Shown: positions 10,546 to 21,479, counted from the first letter of the stretch. The stretch is 64,000 bases of DNA from Ichthyophis bannanicus (GCA_033557465.1 CM066033.1:593370438-593434437); one strand, 5' to 3'. Program-made: numbers and translations. The notes: generated by a model not told the origin, from the sequence alone.

Positions 10546-10781
10546 CTTCGTTTTCCACGGAGCCGATAGGTCGCACATCCTGTCACCGCAGAAAGAAATC
10601 CCTTCCATTCTTCTTTTTTGTGGTCGCGTCTGCCTTCCCTCGACGCTACACCGGTACCCCCGGTTCTTCTTTCTTTCTTAAAAAAACAAAAAAACAAAAA
10701 CCTTTCTTCTGGAGTCTTTCCAGTATTCTCCTCAGGTGCCACACGCCACTTTGGGCACTAGGCCCAACTTTTTCCTTCAAA

Positions 10782-12450
10782 ATGGAAAAACCCGCTTTGG
10801 GTTTTAAAAAGTGTTATGTGTGGTGGTACAATCTCCGTCACCGACACCCATGAGTGGTGCCTCAAATGTTAAGGTCCTGAACACTCTGAGTGTGTTGCCT
10901 GTGGGATGATGTCGAAAAGGGGCTGGCAAAACCGAGCTGCTAAACTTAGCACCCTTTTTCCCTCCAATGCAGCTTCCGTGGCATCGACGTCTTCCAGGGC
11001 TTCGTCTTCCTCCAATGAATCTCAGGTAAGTAAACATAAAACTAGCCGGTCCTCAAAGGGTAGATCTCCTTCTAGACATCGAGATGCCCCTGGTGTTGCC
11101 CTTGAGGAATTTTCACCCGCAAAACTGCCCCGGCGGGAGGCTTCGGCTTCCAAAGCACTAACGGGGCTCCAGGATGTTCTCGAGGCTTCAACCTCGGCAG
11201 AACTACTGGTGCCATGCTCTGGGGTACCGGCCGCTTTATCCAGTACCAATACCCAGGCATCGGCAGCGTAGATAGACCAGAGATTCTTGGCTATTGAATG
11301 CAGTCTGGCGGCTGTTCTCATGGCCTCAATGCCCCTGAACCCGCTTCAGACAATTCAACTAGTACCGGCACCAACTCCGGTACTGGCACCAACTGCATCG
11401 ACATCGGCAGGTATTCTACCAGGACCGAGTCATGCGTGTCTATCCGGCATCGACAAGTCGGTACCAGACCACTCTGATGCCGACTTCAATCGATTCCGGT
11501 ATCGTGCTTTGCACGATCACCGGGATCGTAGGTATTTTGAATCCTCTGATGAGTCTGAAGACTCTACCAATACAAGAGTACTTCTCCCCGAGGATTCTTC
11601 TTCTCCTCAGCGCAGAATGTCTCCGCCAGAGGATATGTCCTTTCAGAACTTTATCCGTGATGTTTATTTATTTAATTTTATTTATTTATTTTATTTTAGC
11701 TGTATTTATATCCCACTTTTCACCGGGTCAAAGCGGTCAATTGGGGGATACATTTAACACGAGGGGATATGAGACACATACACTAATACTTACAGGGAAC
11801 ATGGGCAATGGTGGGTTAAGTGGCTTGCCCAAGACCACAAGGAGTGCCTATAGGACTAGAAATCCCAGTCCCTCCGGCCTGAGATTGCTGTCCCCAGGTG
11901 GGACTTGAACCCCCGGCCCTCCGGCCTGAAATACCTTGTCCTAACCACTAGACCACTCCTCCCTCAAGGCCTTTCCATCACAGTAGCTCCTGAAAAAGGG
12001 CCTAGGGCAAAGGAGTTGGAAATTTTCCAATACCCTAAGGCTCACAAAGAGGCAGCTACTCTGCCTATTCATGAGATCTTACATGATCTTATGCTAAGGA
12101 TGTGGGAAACACCTTTAACCACATCTCCTCATTCTCGAAGACTTGATACCATGTATCAAGTTCCACCTTGTTCTGGATTTCAAAAAACTCAATTACCACA
12201 CCATTCAATGGTGGTGGAATCAGCCATGAGAAGGATGAAAAGTGCAAAGAGACATGCATCCAATCTTCCAGGTCGTGAATGTAGGACTCTCGATGCCTTT
12301 GGGCGTCGATGCTTCCAAGCTTCCATGCTCTCAGCTAGGATCAGTTCCTATATCTTGTATATGGGAATGTTCCTTAAAGAGGTCACAGGAGACTTTGAGC
12401 TTTTGAGCCCCCTCCTTCCTGATGACATAAGGCAAGACTATCTTACTCTA
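10782..12450 (+). pseudogene. DIRS-C1 gag pseudogene, split by a SINE
   Basis: Starts with ATGGAAAAACCCGC at 10782, as in C2 (27845), but the first zinc-binding Cys region is frame-broken. Ser/Arg-rich and Pro/Thr-rich stretches follow, then an acidic segment (SSDESEDS) and RRMSPPEDMSFQNFIRD, where the SINE interrupts. After it come GLSITVAPEKGPRAKELEI, LMLRMWETPLTTSPHSRRLD and SAKRHASNLPGREC to DDIRQDYL. The 11905-12480 piece is open. Comparison with C2 shows one continuous gag before the insertion and frameshifts. Confidence 0.78.
11661..11968 (-). mobile_element. tRNA-derived SINE inside DIRS-C1 gag
   Basis: On the minus strand the head at about 11968-11895 reads GAGGAGTGGTCTAGTGGTTAG then GGGGGTTCAAGTCCC: an A-box-like and a B-box-like Pol III promoter block. 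The body has the CORE-like GGGCAAGCCACTTAACCC (around 11814-11831) and the 3' end is an A/T-rich TTTATTTATT tail on the + strand. It interrupts gag between RDV and GLSITV. Confidence 0.8.
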
Positions 12451-12613
12451 GTCCAGTGGTTCTTAACCAGTCCTCCTTGAACCCCTAGGCCAGTCGGGTG
12501 TTCAGGATAGCCCTAATGAATATGCATGAGATATATATGCATTAGAGATATCCTGCCAACCTGACTGGTTTGTGGCCTTCTAGGGCTGGATTTGGAGACC
12601 CCTGCCTTACACC
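12450..12613. mobile_element. hAT-like non-autonomous element
   Basis: Begins CAGTGGTTCTTAACCAGTCC and ends in GGATTTGGAGACCCCTGCC. Between them are GATATCCTG-type motifs and AATGAATATGCATGAGA with its near-inverse. The same family reappears at 63895-64000. CAG-starting ends suggest the hAT superfamily, from general knowledge of such MITEs. Confidence 0.55.
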
Positions 12614-12634
12614 TCTGTCATTTAAAATTGTGAG

Positions 12635-12833
12635 TGGGCAAGGTGCAGATGTCCTAGACATCAAAAGGGTAGATAGAATGTGTCACATGCCTCCTTAATT
12701 CTCACCACCACCAAAAAGTTGTCTAATAGACAATATTTTGGTGGTGGTAAGAAGCAAAGAGGCATGTGACAAATTCTATCTAACCTTTTTGATGTCTTGG
12801 AGATCTGCACCTTGCTCACTCACATTCTTAAAT
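12635..12833. repeat. Foldback repeat at the DIRS-C1 deletion point
   Basis: Left arm 12635-12718 (GTGAGTGGGCAAGGTGCAGA through CACCACCACCAAAA) is inversely repeated at ~12738-12833 (TTTTGGTGGTGG through GCACCTTGCTCACTCAC), with a loop of about 20 bp. It sits where RT and RNase H are missing, between the gag end and YR. Confidence 0.72.
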
Positions 12834-13565
12834 GAAAGAGATGTAACAAAGCCTCCCTTTAAGCCACCACCGGTGGCATGGGACTTAAATCTGGTGCTTG
12901 GGCAGCTCATGAAACCGCCCTTTGAACCATTAGCCACTACATCTTTGAAATTCCTTTCCTGGAAAGTCATCATCCTCATTGCAATCACATCAGCACGTCG
13001 CATCAGTGAATTGCAAGCGTTGGTGGCTGATCCTCCTTATACAAGGTTCCATCATGATAAGGTAGTCCTTAGGACTCATCCACACTTTATGCCAAAGGTG
13101 GTGTCACCTTTTCATTTAAACCAAGCGGTTTACCTTCCTGTATTCTTCCCAAGGCCTCGCGCCTCAAATGCAGAAAGGAATCTTCATACTTTAGACTGTA
13201 AAAGAGCTTTGGCCTTTTACTTGCAAAGGACACAGCAGCATAGAAAATCTTCTTAATTCTTTGTTGCTTTTGATCCTAGTCATTTGGGACTTCCAGTTTC
13301 CAAAAGAACTCTAACTGGATTGCTCAGTGCATATCCTTTGCCTATGAGAGTAAGAACCTTCCTCTTGAAGGCCATGTCACAGCTTGCAATGTGAGAGCCA
13401 TGGCAGCCTCAATGGCTCATCTTCACTCTGTGTCTATTGACGACATCTGTCGAGCAGCTACTTGGGTTTCGGTACATACCTTAACAGCCCACTACTGCTT
13501 AGACAAGGATTCCCGCCGTGATGCCTTGTTTGGCCACGCTGTTCTTCAACACCTTTTTCAGACTT
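12834..13565 (+). pseudogene. DIRS-C1 tyrosine recombinase, C-terminal part, broken
   Basis: Reads WDLNLVLGQLMKPPFEPLA, SARRISELQAL, KVVSPFHLNQ, LDCKRALAFYL and then a TAA after HRKSS (ends 13256), where C2 continues. A frameshift follows. The downstream frame recovers CNVRAMAASM, IDDICRAATWVS and AHYCLDKDS, so the catalytic Tyr codon (13493-13495) survives, but the H-x-x-R histidine appears changed to Cys. The N-terminal YR half is lost. Confidence 0.8.
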
Positions 13566-13686
13566 AATCAACTCCTACCCACCATCCCTGGTAGGATGCC
13601 AGAGATCCATGGGGGGACGTATGGCCCTTTCACAAGGGCTAACAACTTCCTGGGGCCATCTCCCTGGCATCTGCAGCTAGAGAGTC

Positions 13687-13783
13687 CCCATATGTGAAGA
13701 CTACATTTTGCTTGTTCCTGGAGATAGCGTAGTTACCTGTAACAGGTGATCTCCAGAAACAGCAGGAATTTAGTCTTCACAAC
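13687..13783. repeat. DIRS-C1 internal complementary region
   Basis: The first half (CCCATATGTGAAGACT ... CTTGTTCCTGGAGATA) is the reverse complement of C1's left end. The second half (GCGTAGTTACCTGTAACAGG ... CAGCAGGAATTTAGTCTTC) is the reverse complement of its right end. The two are fused without a gap, as in a closed DIRS circle. Confidence 0.85.
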
Positions 13784-13852
13784 CCACCTACCTCCCCTAG
13801 GAGTTGTGTATCTCTCTCTCTCTCTCTCTTTTTGTCTCAGCTATAAACTCAA

Positions 13853-14039
13853 CTGGAGAGGGACAGTTGGAAAGGCGGGAAGGCAGCACGCAGGTACTGT
13901 GGAATGCTCCCAAAAGCTTTGCTATTGGACGCTGGGGAGCGTTCCCGCGCGGGCTCCGTCGGTACTGACGATACCCATATGTGAAGACTAAATTCCTGCT
14001 GTTCCCGGAGATCACCTGTTACGGGTGAGTAACTATGCT
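13853..14039. repeat. DIRS-C1 right inverted terminal repeat
   Basis: Inverse copy of 10381-10545 plus a 25-bp extension, CACCTGTTACGGGTGAGTAACTATGC, present only at the right end. The extension corresponds to the second half of the internal complementary region. Confidence 0.82.
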
Positions 14040-15032
14040 ATATTCTCAGGAAACGGAAGATTTGTCTGAAGTAAGACTTTTTCTGATGGCAATGGCGGCA
14101 GCTGGTGGCCAATTACAAAGTTTTATTTTTGCTTTTAAAGGAAAGAGCTGTTAGCGTAAGAAACTGTAGGAGTGCTGTGTAAAACAAAGTCCAGTTTTTA
14201 AAGTAAACTGATTATTTGTATGCCCTTGAGAAGAAACTTAAAATTAAAAGCCAGTAACTTTGGATGTGCCTGTTTTTCTCAGTTGCTGAGATTTAACACT
14301 GATTTGAGATTTTGAAACTGATCATTAGTGCCTAAATGTTGTTAAGTATCCTAATGTTAAATGTAACCCACCAATTGTGATGTGATGTGACCACCTCGAT
14401 TGAAGGATAAGGTGGTATACGAATTTGTCTAAATAAAAATTAAAAAAACTGCTGGCTTAGCAGAAAGACTCAGGCTTTCTGCTACCTTTTACGAAACTCT
14501 TTTTGAGCAGTAAACCTGAGGCTTATGGGCTAGATTGTACTAATATTTGTTGCTTGCTGACATCCTGCACTTTTGAAATTTAACAGAGAAATTTAATTAA
14601 AATAACCCAGTTTTGAGTGAAATGTGAGATGTGTGACAACTGAGAAGATCCTCGGGTACCAAGAAATGCAGTCAGATTCCAAGAAAATGTGGTAGAAAGA
14701 TACAGAAATATTTCCCATCATACTGAGTGCCACAGGCTTGATTTAAAGCAATTTTAAGCACATGTACTCCAGAAGGAAGCTCTTTGGCATGATGCAAATA
14801 CTAAGGCGTTAGCAATAAATTTGAGAAATTGAGATCATTCTTCACATACCTTGGCTTAGGAGTGAGATTCATTACTGTCACGGTATGTGCAAAGCTAACC
14901 CATTTGGAGACATTGCCTCTCCATTTGGAGAGTCGAAAGATCTTTAATATTTGGTAAAAATGTACCAAGGACATACATGTGGAGAGGGAAAGGCCATTTC
15001 TTCTATCATATGTGGTGGTTCATGTCTCTCAC
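14040..15032. other. Non-coding stretch with an L2/SINE tail
   Basis: No gene seen. Bases ~14350-14455 (CCACCTCGATTGAAGGATAA, GGTGGTATACGAATTTGTCT, AAATAAAAATTAAAA) look like the 3' tail of an L2 or L2-mobilised SINE on the + strand. The rest is AT-rich with no recognised feature and may include the leader of DIRS-H. Confidence 0.45.
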
Positions 15033-16655
15033 TAAATATGTTTATGTTTATTAAAAACTTGTTATACCGCCCAACACCATAGGCACCTGAGCAGTTTACA
15101 ATAAAACTTAAAACAATTAAAAAATGAGGCTGCGGGAAAAGGAAAAGGAACACCATTAAAATAATAGGAAAGAAGGAGAGAGGAAAGAAGAAAGAAAGCA
15201 ATACAAAGCAGCAGTCACAACACAACATCATGGGACGGGGAGGGAGGGAGAAAACAAGGACGGAAGGTCAAATGCTAGGTTAAAAAGGTGGGTTTTGAGC
15301 TGGGTTTTGAAAGATTGATAAGATTCTTCTGCACGGAGCGAGGGAAGAAGCGAGTTCCAAAGGCTCGGGGCCAAGAAATAGAAGGCAGAGGAACGAGTAG
15401 AAACAAGATGGGCCTGGGAGGGGGAGGGAAGAGACATGCGATTTGTATGGATAGAACGAAGCAGACGGTGGGGGGTATGGAAGTGTATCTGATCAGCAAG
15501 ATAGGAAGGGGTGCCAGTGCGGACAGCCTTGTGCGTAAGGATAAGAATTTTGTACTGGACACGAAAAGGAACAGGTAATCAGTGGTGATGAAGAAGAAGA
15601 GGGGTGACATGATCAAAACGAGAGGCATGAGTTAAGAGATGAATAGCAGTATTTTGGACACGCTGAAGACGAGACAGTTGGGATTGGGGCAGACCAGCTA
15701 GGGAAACATTACAGTAATTCAGACGAGACATCACAATGGAGAGAAGGAGAGTAGCCAGAGCAGAAGAAGAAAGGAAAGGGCGGACAGCTGGAGCTGCCTA
15801 AGGGAGAAAAAAGAACGCTGAATGATGGAAGAGATGTGTGCCTTAAAGGAGAGGGAAGAGTCAAGAATAACACCCAGATAACGGAATGAAGAGACAAGAG
15901 GAATAGACTGTGAAGAAAGGGAGGGGGCACAGGTGGGGGAGGGACTCCCAAGCATGAACCAGATAGCGAAAGATTTAGCGGGATTCACGTGAAGGAAATT
16001 AGAAGAAAACCAAGAGGCGACAGCAGTGAGACAATGATTAAGAGGGGTAATGTCAGGGGAGAGAGAGTCTGTGTGAAGTAAGAGAAAAATGTCGTCTGCG
16101 TAATAATACGCAGAGATACCGAACTGTTGGATTAAAAGGGCAAGAGGAGCTAAGAAGACATTAAAAAGAACGGGAGCGAGAACAGAACCTTGGGGAACCC
16201 CACAAGTGAGGGGAGTGGGGGCAGAGGAGGAGGACCCGGCGACTACGGAAAAAGAACGACAGGAAAGAAAAGAATGAAACCACTGGAGAACCACACCAGA
16301 AAACCCTGCTTCCTGAAGGCGAGTGAGGAGAGGACGGTGATCCACTAAGTCGAAGGCTGCAGAAAGGTCAAGGGAGACAGCTAAGGTAAAGAGACCACGA
16401 TCGTGAGCAGCGTGAAGTTCATTAAGAAGAGAAAGAAGGACAGTTTCAGTGCTGTGGCCGGGACAAAAACCTGATTGTCGGGGGTGGAGAGTGAAGGAAG
16501 CTTCAAGGTGAGAGAAAAGTTGGATAAAGACCAGCTTCTCAAGAAATTTAGAGAGAAAGGAAAGATTAGAAATGGGGCGCCAACTAGAAAGAACAGAAGG
16601 ATCAGAAGAATGGGACTTCGTTGTGATTTGAAATTCACAACAAAGATGCTGGTAC
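15033..16655 (-). mobile_element. L2-clade LINE, 5' truncated
   Basis: Minus-strand element. Its 3' tail lies at the low-coordinate end, where the reverse strand reads GGCGGTATAACAAGTTTTTAATAAACATAAA, typical of L2 3' ends. RT coding fills the rest. The upper boundary near 16655 is approximate. Confidence 0.75.
15228..16640 (-). pseudogene. L2 reverse transcriptase, C-terminal part, frameshifted
   Basis: The main frame (16345 down to 15731) carries the RT core GVPQGSVLAPVLFN and AYYYADDIFLLL, where YADD is the catalytic box, then VNPAKSFAIWF and RYLGVILDSSLSFKAHI. Separate downstream pieces include FYFLAPSLWNSLLPSLRAEE with SFKTQLKTHLFNLAF (15437-15228), the conserved L2 carboxyl end, in a different frame. 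Upstream pieces (16638-16381) contain more RT. Frame changes between the pieces make it a pseudogene. Confidence 0.78.
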
Positions 16656-16799
16656 TATTTCTTTAGTTTGTCAACATTTATTTTAAAAATAAAGAACAGA
16701 TAGTTGACATATATTAATTGCCAGCTTAAAGCCTCAGAACATTCTTCTTGATTTGTAGAGATAAAGGTTTTGATCATAGCTGTATGTCGGTGAAAACAA

Positions 16800-17060
16800 A
16801 AGGGGCCAATATTCAGCAGTGGCAGGCAACACTTTGAAAGCACCTGGCTGCCACTGCTTTAATTAGACCTGGATATTGAGTGCTGAATTTCTGGTCTTGC
16901 TAGGCAGCGCTATTGCTATCAAGTTAACAGTGATATTCAGCCGCTAACCAGATAGAATAGTCATTGTCCTGTCATCTGGTTAGCGGCTGAATATCACTGC
17001 TAACAAGATCACCACTGGGACTGCCCCGATCCACCCACTGACCCACCCCAGTTTTAGACA
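16800..17060. mobile_element. Palindromic MITE-like element
   Basis: Contains GGGGCCAATATTCAGCAG and a hairpin: 16923-16954 (GTTAACAGTGATATTCAGCC ...) is inversely repeated at 16972-17004, with a loop of about 17 bp. Similar GATATTCAGC / GCTGAATATC strings fill the element at 62827-63357. Class unknown; edges are approximate. Confidence 0.55.
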
Positions 17061-17230
17061 GGTGTTTTTTCTGGGGTCTGTGGGGATTGCCATGCACCCC
17101 AAAAGGATTAATGCCTGAATTATGTCAAAAAATAACCTTGCTGTATCCTATTGTATTTCCCATGCCCCAAGAGGAAAATTTTCAAAGGTTTTTATTGTGA
17201 GTAAAGCAAAGTTGCTTACTTGTAAAGGGG

Positions 17231-17737
17231 GTTCTAGTTATAGTTGGTGATTCGATCATTAGGCATGTAGATAGCTGGGTGGCTGGTGGACGTGAGGATC
17301 GCCTGGTAACATGCCTGCCTGGTGCGAAGGTAGTGGACCTCACACGCCACCTAGATAAGGTCTTAGATAGTGCTGGGGAGGAGTCTGCTGTCTTGGTACA
17401 TGTCGGTACCAATGACATAGGAAAATGTGGTAGGGAGGTTCTGGAAGCTAAATTTAGGCTTTTAGGTAGGAAGTTGAAATCCAGAACTTCCAGGGTAGCG
17501 TTCTCCGAAATGCTTCCAGTTCCACGCGCAGGACCCAAAAGGCAGGCAGAGCTCCGGAGTCTCAATGCGTGGATGAGACAGTGGTGCAGAGATGAGGGGT
17601 TCGGATTTGTTAGGAACTGGGGAACATTCTGGGGAAAGGAGGGGCTCTTCCGAAGGGATGGGCTTCACCTTAACCGGGATGGAACCAGGCTGCTGGCATT
17701 AACCTTTAAAAAGGAGATAGAGCAGCTTTTAAACTAG
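17231..17737 (+). CDS. CR1 ORF1, esterase (SGNH/GDSL-like) domain, 5' truncated
   Basis: The frame starts in VLVIVGDSIIRHVDSWV, which contains a GDS block with the likely catalytic Ser. It continues through VLVHVGTNDIGK, the Asn-containing block, and ends with RRDGLHLNRDGTRLLA, the Asp/His block. These are the motifs of the esterase domain known from CR1-like ORF1 proteins. The stop follows IEQLLN. No N-terminal region (PHD/zinc finger or coiled coil) is present because the element is 5' truncated. No stop or frameshift is visible in what remains. Confidence 0.8.
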   Translation, partial: VLVIVGDSIIRHVDSWVAGGREDRLVTCLPGAKVVDLTRHLDKVLDSAGEESAVLVHVGTNDIGKCGREVLEAKFRLLGRKLKSRTSRVAFSEMLPVPRAGPKRQAELRSLNAWMRQWCRDEGFGFVRNWGTFWGKEGLFRRDGLHLNRDGTRLLALTFKKEIEQLLN

Positions 17738-17772
17738 ATAATAGGGGAAAGCCGACAGTCGCCCAAGAGCGC

Positions 17773-20608
17773 ATGGTTCGGAAGAATGTATCCTTGAAGG
17801 ATACTACAAAAAGCAGAGAGGTTCCAAAAAGGAGTAAAGTAGCCCAAATGCCCTCGAGTATGGAGCAGACAGAACTTAAAGATCCCAAATTGCCCATGTC
17901 TACCAATAGCCAAATTAATATGAATAAAATACAGTCTCTAAAATGCTTGTATGCAAATGCTAGAAGTCTACAAAACAAGATGGGAGAGTTAGAATATATA
18001 GCACTAAACGAGAGGTTAGATATGATTGGAATATCAGAGACATGGTGGAAGGAGGACAACCAGTGGGACACTGTGATACCTGGGTACAAACTATATCGTA
18101 ATGATAGAGCTGACCAAATTGGTGGAGGGGTTGCGCTCTATGTTAGAGAGGGCATTGAGTCAGAAAGGATTAAAGTTTTGCAAGAAACAAAATTTGCTGT
18201 AGAATCTCTATGGATTGAAATTCCATGTAAAAAGGGGAAGGCGATGGCAGTGGGGGTGTACTATCGTCCGCCTGGCCAGAATGAACAAATGGATGATGAA
18301 ATGCTCAAATAAATCAAGGAAGCTAGCAAAAGTTACAGTGCAGTAATAATAATGGGTGATTTCAATTACCCCGGCATCGACTGGGTCAGTGTCACAACAG
18401 GACATGCTAGGGAGATAAAGTTCCTAGATGAAATAAATGACTGTTTCTTGGAGCAGCTGGTTCATGAACCAACCAGAGGGGAAGCAATATTAGACCTAGT
18501 CCTTAGTGGAACACCAGATGTAGTGCAAGAGATAAGGGTGTTGGGGCCACTTGGCAATAGTGATCATAGCATGATCACCTTTGATTTAATTAGTGGAGGA
18601 GGGATAGTAAGGAAATCCACAGTACTACCCTTTAACTTTCGAAAGGGAGACTATGATAAAATGAGGAAAACAGTTAAGAAAAAACTAAAAGGAGCAGTTG
18701 CAAAGGTTAAAGACGTACATCAAGCTTGGGTGGTGTTGAAAAATACTATCTTGGAAGCCCAGACCAGCTGTATTCCACGCTTTAAGAAAAGTGGAAGGAA
18801 GTCCAAAAAACTGCCAGCATGGTTTAAAGGTGAGGTCAGAGAGGCTGTTGTTGCCAAAAAAGCATCTTTCAGGAAATGGAAAAAAGAGCCAAACGATGAA
18901 ACCTGGAAACAGCACAAGCACTGGCAAGTCAAATGCAAGGCATTGATAAGGCAGGCAAAGAGAGAATTTGAGAAGAAGCTTGCCGCGGAAGCAAAAACGC
19001 GAAATAAAGACCTTTTCAAGTACATTCGTAGCAAAAAACCTGTGAGAGAGTCAGTTGGTCCATTAGATGATAAAGGGGTTAAAGGAGCACTAAGAGGCGA
19101 CAAGGCGATAGCGGAGAGACTGAATGAATTCTTTGCTTCGGTCTTTACTGAGGAAGATGTAGGGATGTTACCCATGACTGAAGTGGTATTTAAAGGTGTG
19201 GAAGAATTGAAGGAAATATCGATACATCGGGAAGATGTCTTACAACTATTAGATAAACTGAAGAGTAGCAAATCACCTGGGCCGGATGGTATACATCCAA
19301 GGGTGTTGAAAGAACTGAAATTTGAGATTGCAGACCTGCTATCAGTAATCTGTGAACTATCATTAAAATCATCTCTAATACCTGAGGATTGGAGGATCGC
19401 CAATGTAACACCAATTTTTAAAAAGGGTTCAAGGGGTGATCCGGGAAACTACAGACCAGTGAGCCTGACATCAGTACCGGGAAAAATGGTAGAAACCATC
19501 ATAAAGAATAAAATTACTCAGCATGTAGATAGTCATGACCTAATGGGAGACAGCCAACATGGCTTTAGACAAGGAAGATCTTGTCTTACTAATCTGTTAT
19601 GTTTTTTTGAAGGAGTGAATAAACAGGTGGACAAAGGTGAGTCGGTTGATATTGTGTATCTGGACTTTCAGAAAGCCTTTGACAAAGTCCCTCATGAGAG
19701 ACTTTTGGCAAAACTAAAGAGTCATGGGATAGGAGGCAGTGTACTACTGTGGATCAGGAACTGGTTAAAAGATAGAAAGCAGAGGGTAGGGCTAAATGGC
19801 CAATTTTCCCAATGGAGAAAGGTGAATAGTGGTGTACCCCAGGGATCTGTGCTGGGTCCGCTGCTTTTTGACATATTCATAAATGACCTGGAAAGTGGAA
19901 TAACAAGTGAGGTTATCAGATTTGCAGATGACACAAAACTATTTAAAGTTGTTAAAACCCAGGAGGATTGTGGAAAATTGCAAGAGGATCTTGATAAATT
20001 GGAAGACTGGGCATCAAAATGGCAGATGAAATTTAATGTGGAGAAGTGCAAGGTTATGCACCTAGGGAAGAACAACCCAAACTATGGTTACACGATGCAA
20101 GGTTCCACATTAGGAACCACCACCCAGGAAAAAGATTTAGGCGTCATTGTGGATACCTTGTTAAAACCCTCGGCCCAGTGTGCAGCGGCGGCCAAGAGAG
20201 CAAATAGAATGCTAAGTATGATAAGGAAAGGAATGGAAAATAAAACAAAAGATATTATAATGCCTCTATATCGTTCCATGGTGAGACCGCACCTTGAATA
20301 TTGTGTGCAATTCTGGTCGCCGTATCCTAAAAAGGATATAGCGATTTTTAGAAAAGGTTCAGAGAAGAGCCACCAAAATGGTAAAGGGGATGGAAGGCTA
20401 CTCCTATGAAGAAAGGCTAAAAAGGTTGGGGCTCTTTAGCCTGGAGAAGAGACGGCTGAGGGGAGATATGATAGAAGTCTATAAATTAATGAACGGAGTG
20501 GAACGGGTAAACGTAGATCGATTGTTTACCTTATCAGAATATGGAAAGACTAGGGGACATGCAATGAAGCTACAGAGTAAACTATTTAAGACTAATAAAA
20601 GAAAATAG
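17773..20608 (+). pseudogene. CR1 ORF2 (endonuclease / reverse transcriptase), two disablements
   Basis: APE-type endonuclease first: LYANARSLQNKM, ISETWW, GGVALYVRE, VYYRPPG, then IIMGDFNYPGIDW and GNSDHSMI. RT follows with SPGPDGIHPRVLKEL, NYRPVSLTS, DFQKAFDKVPHERL, SGVPQGSVLGPLLF and IRFADDTKLF (catalytic FADD). In-frame TAA at 18310-18312 interrupts the endonuclease; the frame is otherwise the same on both sides. Near 20345 an extra T, compared with the second copy, shifts the C-terminal part into the frame ending at 20608 ([17 protein letters not shown]). Otherwise intact. Confidence 0.88.
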
Positions 20609-20907
20609 TTTTTCACTCAACGTGTAATCAAACTCTGGAATTTGTTACTGGAGGATGTAGTAAAGGCTGTTAGTGTAGCTGGGTTTAAAAAAGGTTTGGA
20701 CAAGTTCCTGGAGGAAAGGTCCATAAACCATTATTAAGAAGGGACCCAGGATATCAATGCTTGAACCAGTACAAGCATTGTGGAACCTGTGTCCCTTGGG
20801 GAAACTGCTAGGTACGTATGACCTAGATTGGCCACTGTTGGAAACAGAATGCTGGGCTTGATGGACCTTGGTCTGACCCAGTATGGCATATCTTATGTTC
20901 TTATGTT

Positions 20908-21060
20908 CAAAGACAGCAGCGACATGCACACACTTGATGGTGACATTCTGCACAGACCCTGTGTGTGCAGAGCCCTTCTCTAGCCAATGGACGTTTATAA
21001 AGACTTCTCCTGCCCCTGTTCCTGATGCGCCATCACTATCCTGCTCTTCACCATCTCAGT
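20908..21060 (-). repeat. DIRS-D right-side terminal repeat (inner part)
   Basis: Bases ~20928-21056 (CTTGATGGTGACATTCTGCA, GTGTGTGCAGAGCCCTTCTC, AGCCAATGG) are inversely repeated at ~34440-34570. CR1 separates this from the outermost bases at ~17205-17224. Confidence 0.65.
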
Positions 21061-21184
21061 CTGTACATAGCATGGATGTCAGATTACAGAAGTTGGGCAG
21101 TCTCTTATTGATCTATATAGTTCTGTCTTTATATTGCTCCTTTCCTTTTTCTTTTTTTTGTAGGAATGGTGGTAGGGAGAGTGT

Positions 21185-21275
21185 GTGGCTGCATGCTGCT
21201 GTTGTCTATGAAAAACACCTGTTACAGGTAAGCAACTTTTATTTCTTAGTAGACATACAACTCCATGCAGCTGCA
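21185..21275 (-). repeat. DIRS-D internal complementary region
   Basis: On the + strand it reads GGCTGCATGCTGCTGTTGTC ... CACCTGTTACAGGTAAGCAA joined to CTTAGTAGACATACAACTCC. The first part is the right terminus (seen split at 17205 and 20908). The second matches the left terminus at ~34574-34602. This is the layout expected for a minus-strand DIRS. Confidence 0.68.
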
Positions 21276-21479
21276 CTTATCGGTGAATCCAGAGCTTTGG
21301 GCCATTTTATGTCTCACGCTTTCTGTTCTTTTTATTCTTGTTTTGTTCTGTTTTTTTAAATGGCCCAGAGGTATACTTGAGTGGTGGCTTACAGTCCAGA
21401 GAAAGGGAGAATATCTAAATAGCTAAAAAAGGACTGCCTGGCTGAAGGCAGTATCTTGCTGGGAAGCTTGGTCCAGACA

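Larger units (their letters stand above)
10381..14039 (+). mobile_element. DIRS-C1: internally deleted DIRS-like element with both termini
   Basis: Left terminus (TATCTCCAGGAACAAGCAGG) and right terminus are inverted repeats of each other and match those of DIRS-C2. The element is 3.66 kb against 6.9 kb for C2. RT and RNase H are missing: gag remnants run to about 12450 and YR starts about 12834. Three insertions lie inside: a SINE (11661-11968), a hAT-like element (~12450-12613) and a foldback (12635-12833). Confidence 0.88.
17224..20907 (+). mobile_element. CR1 LINE, near full length, in DIRS-D terminal repeat
   Basis: Carries an ORF1 esterase domain and most of an ORF2, then the CR1 3' end with GATGGACCTTGGTCTGACCC, AGTATGGCATATC and a TTATGTTCTTATGTTC tail. 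The 5' end is truncated within ORF1. Left flank GTTGCTTACTTGTAA and right flank AGACAGCAGCGACATG are pieces of DIRS-D's right terminus, so CR1 inserted there. It is highly similar to the copy at 56080-57396, suggesting recent activity. Confidence 0.87.

Noticed and set aside
10906..11321. Overlapping ORFs on both strands
   Set aside because: They are parts or shadows of the Ser/Arg-rich DIRS-C1 gag region.
11890..11968. tRNA-like sequence with A and B boxes
   Set aside because: It is the head of a SINE, followed by a SINE body and tail, not a tRNA gene. The same applies to 39795 and 47058.
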